Of a DNA stretch of 8,455 bases, positions 1-6,194 are shown piece after piece; within the stretch, counting starts at the first letter, position 1, and every line of letters begins with the position of its first letter. The stretch is from DAIUFH01 sp036844705 (GTDB lineage: Bacteria > Bacillota > Clostridia > Tissierellales > Tissierellaceae). The notes under the pieces were generated by a model. That model had not been told where the DNA came from. It saw nothing but the letters and a program-made list of their open reading frames with translations, and searched no databases. Where the stretch lies: NCBI GenBank assembly GCA_036844705.1, contig DAIUFH010000084.1, positions 1 to 8,455 of the forward strand, written 5' to 3'. The position numbers and the translations under genes were made by a program.

Positions 1-62
1 TCTATTTGTTCATATATTAAGCAATATTCATTTTCTTAACTTAATGACATTGATTTACAGTC

Positions 63-90
63 AAGAAAAATGATAAAAATACTATTGGAA
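63..90 (+). repeat. Solo copy of the terminal repeat of the 8164-8364 hairpin
   Basis: Positions 63-84 are identical over 22 bases to 8162-8183, and the match continues to 90 (8189) with two mismatches, 26 of 28 overall. The core is GAAAAATGATAAAAATAC (65-82). The right arm of the long hairpin (8347-8364) carries the same core in inverted form with one mismatch. No second inverted arm is visible close by, so this is a lone end: either an element remnant or the end of something outside the window. A weak partner, TCATTTTCTT at 28-37, can pair with 63-73 with one bulge. An exact 22-base match by chance is unlikely even in AT-rich DNA. What kind of element it belongs to is inference. Confidence 0.65.
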
Positions 91-132
91 AAGCAATATA
101 TGCGTTTCAAAACCTTTTGTTATAATTTTCCC

Positions 133-169
133 AAATAAAAAGCAAGCATTATGAGCTCGCTTTTTATTT
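133..169 (-). terminator. Intrinsic terminator closing the secreted/membrane protein cassette
   Basis: AAATAAAAAGC (133-143) pairs with GCTTTTTATTT (159-169). After one mismatch, three more pairs form between AGC (145-147) and GCT (155-157), leaving a 7-base loop. On the minus strand the hairpin begins within the stop codon of the 97-residue protein gene (164-166) and its descending arm ends in a T-rich run, as in a Rho-independent terminator. The plus strand is also followed by T-rich sequence, so it may work in both directions. Confidence 0.85.
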
Positions 170-457
170 TATATTTCTAAAAATTGTAAGAACTATAAGT
201 ATCCCTAGCACAATAATAAGAATATATGCTGTAATTTTTATTAATTTATGAAAAGAGAAGTTATTTTTTTGAATTTCATTTAATAATTTTTTTATATTTT
301 CAAATCCAAACAAAATCCAATAAGAACCTGCAATTAACATAAATATTATATATATTGTTATTAACATCCTATTTTGAGTTCCTGTGGAATCAATTATATA
401 TGCTATGGATTGTAATAGTATACATATTAACATCATTTTATCTTTAATTCTTTTCAC
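164..457 (-). CDS. Small three-helix membrane protein of unknown function
   Basis: This 97-residue protein has three hydrophobic stretches at about residues 8-23, 31-51 and 73-93. A basic start (MKRIKDK) and a basic linker (about 55-74, with KK, K, HK) separate them, which suggests a small integral membrane protein. The chosen start is GTG at 455-457. A weak SD-like GAtGAG lies 8 bases upstream; the internal ATG pair at codons 8-9 has no SD. It follows the secreted protein gene by 27 bases on the same strand and ends in a terminator, so the two probably form an operon. I do not recognise a family. Its size and partner resemble a bacteriocin-immunity or accessory membrane protein, but that is inference from arrangement only. 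Confidence 0.7.
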   Translation of the reverse strand: MKRIKDKMMLICILLQSIAYIIDSTGTQNRMLITIYIIFMLIAGSYWILFGFENIKKLLNEIQKNNFSFHKLIKITAYILIIVLGILIVLTIFRNIK

Positions 458-484
458 TTGATTTGCTCATCTTCAAACTTATTA

Positions 485-1192
485 TTATCCAAATGTTGAA
501 CCATTGTAGCATACAGTATCGTTTTGATAGAAATATACATACTCTCCAGCATCAAATTCTCTGAATAATACACATACTTCTTTAGTGTAAAATGTTATTC
601 CTATTCTATCAAGAGACTCATGACTTGATTTTTGAACCAACCAAGCCAAATTTGCTATAGCACCAGATATTGAAGCTAAAGCCTTTGTAGAAGCTCCTGA
701 AAGAGCAGCTAAAACTGTCGTTATAGCTACAGCAGTTGACGCATCACCTGCTACATTTGCTATCTCCCTAGCAGTGTATCGATGATATACAACATTAGTA
801 GTTGCTCCTGGGGTACAAAATTTATATGGATTTTCCTCAGTTCCATCCCCTTCTAAATATTGTGGAAGAATATCATTTCCCTTTACATGTAAGTTACCTT
901 TTATGTTTAAAGATGAACCATTCCTTGATATCTGACCACTTATCAAATCAATTTCAAGAGTACCTAGTAGAACTCCAAATTCATCTTTTATATCAAGATA
1001 TCTTGTATTGTTAACTATATAGTCATAAATTCTGTTGATAGATCCATTCTCTGCTATTTCAACATATTCTCCCCTATCAATTATTTGGACATCTAAGTTA
1101 GATATATCCATTTGTTGTGCAAATATAGGTACATTTAAAGAAACAACCAGTATAAACACTAAAAGCAAGGAAATCGTTCTCGTTATTCTCAT
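485..1192 (-). CDS. Secreted protein of unknown function with Gly/Ala-rich hydrophobic segment
   Basis: This 235-residue protein begins with a clear Sec signal peptide: basic MRITR, a hydrophobic core to about residue 21, and likely cleavage after IFA (residue 25). The mature part has a polar beta-like region (about 30-110), a GDGTEENPY motif (115-123) of the kind seen at domain junctions of clostridial surface proteins, and then a Gly/Ala/Ser/Thr-rich hydrophobic stretch (about 146-186). The tail is rich in Tyr and Phe. There are three cysteines (126, 207, 228), no LPXTG motif and no lipobox. The ATG at 1190-1192 follows a very strong SD (GGAGGTGA, at 1199-1206) by a normal spacing, and a promoter lies at 1262-1290. 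It is probably co-transcribed with the small membrane protein downstream. Function is unknown; a secreted peptide or bacteriocin-like effector is one possibility. Confidence 0.8.
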   Translation of the reverse strand: MRITRTISLLLVFILVVSLNVPIFAQQMDISNLDVQIIDRGEYVEIAENGSINRIYDYIVNNTRYLDIKDEFGVLLGTLEIDLISGQISRNGSSLNIKGNLHVKGNDILPQYLEGDGTEENPYKFCTPGATTNVVYHRYTAREIANVAGDASTAVAITTVLAALSGASTKALASISGAIANLAWLVQKSSHESLDRIGITFYTKEVCVLFREFDAGEYVYFYQNDTVCYNGSTFG

Positions 1193-1219
1193 AAATATTC
1201 ACCTCCATGTTTTACAATA

Positions 1220-1248
1220 TTGTCAACTTTCGGTAAATAATGTATACT
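1220..1248 (+). promoter_or_regulatory. Sigma-A type promoter for the tiny plus-strand ORF
   Basis: TTGTCA (1220-1225) and TATACT (1243-1248) are separated by exactly 17 bases, each one base from the vegetative consensus. The predicted start is near 1255, about 54 bases before the SD-led ATG at 1309. It overlaps the 5' leader of the oppositely oriented secreted protein gene. Confidence 0.6.
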
Positions 1249-1261
1249 ATTATTAATTACC

Positions 1262-1290
1262 AGCATATAATAATTAATAATTTTTGTCAA
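1262..1290 (-). promoter_or_regulatory. Sigma-A type promoter for the secreted protein cassette
   Basis: Read on the minus strand, a perfect TTGACA (1290-1285) is followed after 17 bases by TATGCT (1267-1262), which matches TATAAT at four of six positions. The predicted start is near 1255, giving a leader of about 62 bases before the ATG at 1192. The -35 box lies just upstream of the SD of the plus-strand peptide gene. Confidence 0.6.
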
Positions 1291-1308
1291 ATAGAAAGGT
1301 GGAAAAAT

Positions 1309-1377
1309 ATGAAAAAAAAATTATCTTTTTTTATTTTAGTGATTACTATTATATTTAGTATAGAAATCTTGCCATAA
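1309..1377 (+). CDS. Tiny hydrophobic peptide, 22 codons
   Basis: ATG at 1309 is preceded by AAAGGTGG (1295-1302), a near-consensus SD, 6 bases away. The frame encodes MKKK, then a run of hydrophobic residues (LSFFILVITIIF), then SIEILP and TAA. A good promoter lies upstream (1220-1248) and a hairpin begins 12 bases after the stop (1390-1424), so every part of a short transcription unit of roughly 170 bases is present. The peptide would form one membrane-spanning helix. It could be a type I toxin-like peptide, a small regulatory membrane peptide, a signalling peptide precursor, or the remnant signal peptide of a decayed secreted-protein gene. The sequence does not decide between these. No antisense partner is evident over the coding part. 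Confidence 0.5.
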   Translation: MKKKLSFFILVITIIFSIEILP

Positions 1378-1389
1378 TATTTATTAAAC

Positions 1390-1424
1390 AACCTTTAAGA
1401 GCAAAATATTTGTTCCTAAAGGTT
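1390..1424. terminator. Shared hairpin terminator between hemZ and the tiny peptide gene
   Basis: AACCTTTA (1390-1397) pairs with TAAAGGTT (1417-1424). After one A/C mismatch, seven more pairs form (GAGCAAA with TTTGTTC, one G-T), around a 3-base loop. It lies 9 bases beyond the hemZ stop (minus strand) and 12 beyond the tiny ORF stop (plus strand), so it can end both converging transcripts. Both flanks are AT-rich but lack an unbroken T run, so termination may be incomplete. Confidence 0.7.
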
Positions 1425-1433
1425 AATTTATTC

Positions 1434-2900
1434 TTAAATAAGTATTTTTCTTTTTCTTTCTATAAGTTCATCAATTCTATTTAAATATTCTTTTAAATCT
1501 CTAAAATTAAATATTCTCTCTAATCTATTTTCTTCAGGGTAATATATTTTAGAAGTGGAGCCGACTCCTGCGGCTAATATACTTTCCTTCTCCTCCATAA
1601 TCGAAATATTGTATATACATTCATAGTCTTTTTTTGCATATCCTATGTTTTCAAAATTACCAAGGATATTCTTTTGGCGATAGAGATAATATGGTTCCAA
1701 ATTCATACTTTGAGCAAATGATTTTGTTTCATAAAGCATTCTTTCAATGATACTTTGTCCTTCTATATCATATTCATCTAAATGTTCTATAAACTTTGAA
1801 CCTCTCTTAACAGAAAGGGTATGTATAGTTAAGTTCTCCGGGTTTAATTTTCCAATGGTTTCAAGGCTATTCTTAATATCTGCAACTCCTTCACCTGGCA
1901 ACCCCACTATCAAATCCATATTCACAGATGAAATTCCTACTTCTTTTGCCATCTTATATGAATTAATTATATCTTCTGATGTATGTTTTCTTCCTATAAG
2001 CTTTAATGTTCTATCATTCATAGTCTGTGGATTGATACTGATTCTTTCAATTTGTTCTTCCTTTAGCATGTTCAGCAATTCATAATTAATTGTATCCGGT
2101 CTCCCAGCCTCTATAGTGAACTCTCTTATATTTTCTTTGCCAAAGCTATCATAAACTGTATTGATAATTTTTCTTAAATCTTCTACAGAAATAGAGGTAG
2201 GTGTACCTCCTCCAATATATACGCTATTGATTTTTTTACCTTTCATAAGGGTCTTAATTTCTGTTATTTCATAGATTAACGTATCGATATATTTACTTAC
2301 CAGATTGCTATATCTTCCTATAGGCAAAGTTGGAAATGAACAATAAAGACACCTTGTAGGACAAAATGGAATGCCTATGTATAAGCTATATCTATTTGAG
2401 TCAATAGGATATAGATGTTTACTTTGCTTGTAAGCAATATTCATTAACAGTTTGGCATTGTCATTATTTATCATATATTCCTTGGTAAGAATCTCTAATA
2501 TAGTGGATTCTGACGTATTTTTTTCTATTAATTCATGTACAATTTTTGTAGGTCTAATACCGGTTAAGATACCCCAGGGCAAATTTTTATCTACAATGGA
2601 TGTTAAAGCATTATAGATAACTTTTTTAATACCAATTCTTATAGTCTTTTCTAATGGTCTGTTTATGAATATGGTATCTATTTGTTCTTTAGCTTCGGAT
2701 ATCAATCTTTTATTAAAATAGACCTTACATATTGCAGTAGGGCCTTTTCCTAAATTATTTAAATTGATATTTATCAAATATCCATTATCGTATTCACCAA
2801 CATTTTCTATTTGCTCTATATCTTCATTTAGATAGAAAACATGAATCAGTTCATAAAAATCATTAGTATATTTATAGCCCTCCATATATACATTTATCAT
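1434..2900 (-). CDS. hemZ: HemZ-type radical SAM protein (coproporphyrinogen III dehydrogenase-like)
   Basis: This 488-residue protein is a normal length for HemZ. The radical SAM motif is CPTRCLYC (Cys180, Cys184, Cys187), which binds the [4Fe-4S] cluster and S-adenosylmethionine. It is followed by GGGTPT (230-235), EAGRPDT (about 264-270), ISINPQT (about 288-294) and DLIVGLPGE, all typical of the HemN/HemZ/HemW superfamily. An N-terminal region of about 170 residues precedes the radical SAM core, as in HemZ but not HemN or HemW. The family is annotated as oxygen-independent coproporphyrinogen III oxidation, but the reaction is poorly established for HemZ, and no other haem genes are present here. 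ATG at 2898-2900 has SD AAGGTGA. It is the last gene of the recJ-relA operon, 18 bases after the hydrolase gene. Confidence 0.9.
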   Translation of the reverse strand: MINVYMEGYKYTNDFYELIHVFYLNEDIEQIENVGEYDNGYLININLNNLGKGPTAICKVYFNKRLISEAKEQIDTIFINRPLEKTIRIGIKKVIYNALTSIVDKNLPWGILTGIRPTKIVHELIEKNTSESTILEILTKEYMINNDNAKLLMNIAYKQSKHLYPIDSNRYSLYIGIPFCPTRCLYCSFPTLPIGRYSNLVSKYIDTLIYEITEIKTLMKGKKINSVYIGGGTPTSISVEDLRKIINTVYDSFGKENIREFTIEAGRPDTINYELLNMLKEEQIERISINPQTMNDRTLKLIGRKHTSEDIINSYKMAKEVGISSVNMDLIVGLPGEGVADIKNSLETIGKLNPENLTIHTLSVKRGSKFIEHLDEYDIEGQSIIERMLYETKSFAQSMNLEPYYLYRQKNILGNFENIGYAKKDYECIYNISIMEEKESILAAGVGSTSKIYYPEENRLERIFNFRDLKEYLNRIDELIERKRKILI

Positions 2901-2918
2901 TAACTCACCTTCAGTAAA

Positions 2919-3545
2919 TTAATTAAAAAAAGGATTAGATAATCTCTCGTTTCTTATAGTTGATGGCTGCCCATGACCTGGTAGCACAATAAGCTCATCT
3001 GATAAAACAAGTAGCTTTGTTTTTATAGATTTTATCAACGTTTCGTAATCTCCACTGTATAAATCAGTCCTACCAATTGAGCCCTTGAACAACGTATCAC
3101 CAGTTAGAATATGATCCTGGATTTTCAAGCAAATTCCTCCCTTTGTATGTCCGGGAGTATGCAAAACAAGTGCTTCCAAATCCCCAAATTTAATAATTTC
3201 TCCATCTTTTAAAGTCTTATCCGCATTTATCTCAATGGGCCCAGATGCCATAGTGCCAGATAGGTTCTTCGATGCATCTGTTAACATATCTGCATCATCT
3301 TCATGAATAAGTACAGGTATTTTGTATTTATCCTTTATTTCCTTTACTCCGCCTATATGATCTCCATGTCCATGGGTTAATACTATATACTTTAAATCAA
3401 TATTATTTTTTTCTACAAAGTCGATTATTTCATCTGCACTACCACCTGGATCAACAACGATACCAGACTTGGTATCATCCGAAAAAATTACATAACAATT
3501 AGCTGCATAAATACCTGCAGGTATTCTATAGATATTCAATTTCAT
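2919..3545 (-). CDS. MBL-fold metallo-hydrolase (glyoxalase II-like, YqgX type)
   Basis: This 208-residue protein has the complete metallo-beta-lactamase-fold metal ligands: HGHGDH (His58, His60, Asp62, His63), TPGHT (His133), GDTLF (Asp150) and PGHG (His191). Together these bind two metal ions. The SIGRTDL segment after the aspartate is typical of the short glyoxalase-II-like hydrolases of Gram-positive bacteria, whose substrate is not settled; hydroxyacylglutathione or another thioester is only a formal guess. The start is ambiguous. ATG at 3543-3545 gives the family-typical MKLNIYRI beginning; a GTG one codon upstream (3546-3548) adds one residue. SD-like GGAG overlaps the dtd stop and stands only 2 bases from the ATG, so translation probably depends on coupling to dtd, whose stop is 5 bases away. 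Confidence 0.92.
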   Translation of the reverse strand: MKLNIYRIPAGIYAANCYVIFSDDTKSGIVVDPGGSADEIIDFVEKNNIDLKYIVLTHGHGDHIGGVKEIKDKYKIPVLIHEDDADMLTDASKNLSGTMASGPIEINADKTLKDGEIIKFGDLEALVLHTPGHTKGGICLKIQDHILTGDTLFKGSIGRTDLYSGDYETLIKSIKTKLLVLSDELIVLPGHGQPSTIRNERLSNPFFN

Positions 3546-3550
3546 CACTC

Positions 3551-4000
3551 CTAAAAAACCTTTTTACTATCCAATAAAATTGTAACAGGACCATTATTCA
3601 CTAAAGATACATCCATATGAGCTCCAAATATTCCGGTCTCAGTCCTTACACCTAAGGCTCTTGTCTTATTAATAAATTCCTCATAGTATTTATTCCCTAT
3701 TTCAGGTGATGCAGATGTTGAAAAGCTAGGTCGTTTACCCTTTCTTACATCACCATATAAGGTAAATTGAGATACTACTAATAGCTCTCCTTTTACATCC
3801 AAAAGGGAAAGATTCATCTTATCATTTTCATCTTGAAAAATTCTTAACCCCAATACTTTTCCCACCAAATAGTCCAAATCCTTCTCATTATCATCATTGC
3901 CAACACCTAGGAGTACCATCAGTCCTTCGTTTATTTTCCCTACTATATTTTCATCTACCTTTACAGAAGCTTCTGTAACCCTTTGTACAACTGCCCTCAT
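3551..4000 (-). CDS. dtd: D-aminoacyl-tRNA deacylase
   Basis: This 149-residue cytoplasmic enzyme is full length for bacterial DTD. It begins MRAVVQRV, as the family does, and has the two signature motifs: SQFTLYGD (77-84) and the Gly-cisPro motif in NNGPVT (135-140), preceded by GAHMDVSLV. DTD hydrolyses D-amino acids, and glycine mischarged on tRNA-Ala, from tRNA, protecting translation. ATG at 3998-4000 follows GGAGG at 4007-4011, which overlaps the relA stop codon (4011-4013), so the two genes are closely coupled. Linkage to relA is a standard Firmicutes arrangement. Nothing is missing or unusual in the protein. Confidence 0.97.
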   Translation of the reverse strand: MRAVVQRVTEASVKVDENIVGKINEGLMVLLGVGNDDNEKDLDYLVGKVLGLRIFQDENDKMNLSLLDVKGELLVVSQFTLYGDVRKGKRPSFSTSASPEIGNKYYEEFINKTRALGVRTETGIFGAHMDVSLVNNGPVTILLDSKKVF

Positions 4001-4010
4001 ACTAAACCTC

Positions 4011-6173
4011 CTATGCCGTTACCCTAAATACATCTGTAACATTTTTTATCTTTCTCAATTTCTTCATAAGTTCTTTTAGCTGTTCAATATCATTTATTTC
4101 AAGAATCATGTTTATGTTAACTAATCTTTCCTTAGATGTTCTAGCATTCAGCGATATCAATCCTGCCCCTGAATCTGTAACACGTGCTGCGACTTCTGCT
4201 AAAATTCCACTTCTATCTATTGCTCTAACTTGAACTTCCGCATTATAGGACGCCTTCTTTTCAATATCCCATGAAACTTCTATAAGCCTTTCACTACTTT
4301 CATCATTATATACAATGTTTGGACAGTCAGTTCTATGGATAGAAACCCCTCTCCCTCTAGTAATAAAGCCTATAATATCGTCCCCTGGTACAGGATTGCA
4401 ACACTTTGAAAATCTAACTTTCACATTATCTACACCTTTAACATTTACGCCTTGAGTATGTTTGCTTTTTTTCTGTTGAGGCTGTTGCAATTTACTTTCG
4501 ATAAAGGCATTTTCATCAGTGACCTTGTAAAATTCATTATAGTATTCCTTCAGTTTTCCAATTACCTGATTCAAAGTTATGCTTCCATAGCCTATGGCTG
4601 AATACAAATCGTCAATAGAATTTATACTTACCTTTGTAGCAGTATTTTTAATCCACTCATCCCTTAATATTTCATTAGGTTTATAACCTAATCTCTTAAT
4701 TTCTTTTTCAAGCATTTCTTTTCCTCTAGCTACATTGAAATCTTTGTCTTTTTGCTTGAAAAATTGCTTAATCTTATTCTTTGCCTGTGTACTTTTAACT
4801 ATCTTAAGCCAGTCACGGCTAGGACCACCACTATTAACTGAAGTTATAACTTCAACAATATTTCCGTTTTTTAATTTATAATTTATAGGAACTATTCTTC
4901 CATCAACCTTAGCGCCTACACAGCTATTGCCTACTGCAGTATGGACCCTATATGCAAAATCTATAGGTGTTGAACCATCGGGTAAATTAATTACATCTCC
5001 TTTAGGTGTAAATACAAACACCTCATCTGTAAAGAAATCAATTTTCAATGTCTCCATAAATTCCCTAGGATCATTTAAATCCGCTTGCCACTCTAGCAAC
5101 TGCCTAAGCCAAGTAAGTTTATCGTCAAAACTATCTGATTTGGAATACCCTTCTTTATATTTCCAATGGGCAGCAATACCATATTCAGCCGTTTTATGCA
5201 TTTCATAGGTTCTGATTTGAACCTCAAAAATCTCACCTTCATTCCCAATAACAGTAGTATGCAGAGATTGGTACATGTTCGGTTTTGGCATTGCAATATA
5301 GTCCTTAAATCTTCCTGGCAGTGGTTTCCACAATGTATGGACTATACCTAAGGCTCCATAGCAGTCTTTAATATTGTCAACTAGAATTCTTACTGCAGTT
5401 AAATCAAATATTTGTTCAAAGGTTTTTCCCTGATTAAACATCTTTTTATATATGCTATAAAAGTTTTTTGGTCTTCCGCTAATATCACAATGTATATCCA
5501 TTTCGGAAAGCTTTTCTTTTAATATGGAGATTATATTTTGTATATAAGCTTCTCTTTCACGTCTTCGCTTTGAAACCTTCTCAACTAAATCATAATAATT
5601 TTCTGGATCCAAATAACGTAAAGATAAATCCTCCAGCTCCCATTTAATCTTTGACATACCAAGTCTATGGGCTATCGGAGCATAGATTTCTAAGGTTTCC
5701 AATGCCTTTTCTTTTTTCTTTTCATCAGTCATATATTCTAATGTTCTCATATTGTGAAGTCTATCTGCCAATTTGACTATGATAACTCTTATATCTTTAG
5801 CCATAGCAAGAACCATCTTTCGTAGGTTCTCTGCTTGATTTTCCTGCTTAGTCTTATATTTCAATTTCTTTAACTTTGTAACACCATCTACGATATCTGC
5901 TACTTCTTTACCAAATTCTTCAACAATTTTATCATAGGAAGTATTAGTATCCTCTATTACATCATGAAGCAATCCAGCAATAATAGTAGGTGTATCCATG
6001 TTTAATTCAGCCAATATTAGTGCAACATTGACTGGATGAACGATATACTTTTCACCTGAATTTCTTAATTGTCCCTCATGTGCAGCATCTGCATATTGAT
6101 ATGCCTTTATAACCATCTGTAAATCTGCTTGAGGATTGTATTGTTCAATTTTTGATATCAACTTTTCTAACAT
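4011..6173 (-). CDS. relA: Bifunctional (p)ppGpp synthetase/hydrolase, long RSH family
   Basis: This 720-residue Rel has all long-RSH domains. The N-terminal HD hydrolase carries HDVIEDT (70-76) and RLHNMRT (about 138-144). The synthetase domain has RFKDYI (288-293); the basic RxKD form is that of bifunctional enzymes rather than monofunctional RelA. A TGS domain (about 384-444), a CC/zinc-finger segment with FSKCCNPVPGD (588-598) and TDCPN, and a C-terminal ACT domain (about 644-720) follow. It makes and degrades ppGpp and pppGpp in response to uncharged tRNA on ribosomes. The frame extends to a TTG at 6191, but SD AAGGTG lies just inside that extension, 5 bases before the ATG at 6173, so 6173 is the better start. 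The 21-base gap after recJ leaves no room for apt, which sits between recJ and relA in Bacillus subtilis. Confidence 0.96.
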   Translation of the reverse strand: MLEKLISKIEQYNPQADLQMVIKAYQYADAAHEGQLRNSGEKYIVHPVNVALILAELNMDTPTIIAGLLHDVIEDTNTSYDKIVEEFGKEVADIVDGVTKLKKLKYKTKQENQAENLRKMVLAMAKDIRVIIVKLADRLHNMRTLEYMTDEKKKEKALETLEIYAPIAHRLGMSKIKWELEDLSLRYLDPENYYDLVEKVSKRRREREAYIQNIISILKEKLSEMDIHCDISGRPKNFYSIYKKMFNQGKTFEQIFDLTAVRILVDNIKDCYGALGIVHTLWKPLPGRFKDYIAMPKPNMYQSLHTTVIGNEGEIFEVQIRTYEMHKTAEYGIAAHWKYKEGYSKSDSFDDKLTWLRQLLEWQADLNDPREFMETLKIDFFTDEVFVFTPKGDVINLPDGSTPIDFAYRVHTAVGNSCVGAKVDGRIVPINYKLKNGNIVEVITSVNSGGPSRDWLKIVKSTQAKNKIKQFFKQKDKDFNVARGKEMLEKEIKRLGYKPNEILRDEWIKNTATKVSINSIDDLYSAIGYGSITLNQVIGKLKEYYNEFYKVTDENAFIESKLQQPQQKKSKHTQGVNVKGVDNVKVRFSKCCNPVPGDDIIGFITRGRGVSIHRTDCPNIVYNDESSERLIEVSWDIEKKASYNAEVQVRAIDRSGILAEVAARVTDSGAGLISLNARTSKERLVNINMILEINDIEQLKELMKKLRKIKNVTDVFRVTA

Positions 6174-6194
6174 GGTCTCACCTTCTTGCAAAAA

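Noticed and set aside
802..1256. Two plus-strand open frames of 70 and 73 codons opposite the secreted protein gene.
   Set aside because: They have no SD, lie antisense to a gene with signal peptide, SD and promoter, and look like chance open frames in AT-rich DNA.
6174..6191. TTG at 6191 as the relA start, adding six residues.
   Set aside because: The SD lies inside the extension, and the ATG at 6173 has ideal spacing from it.
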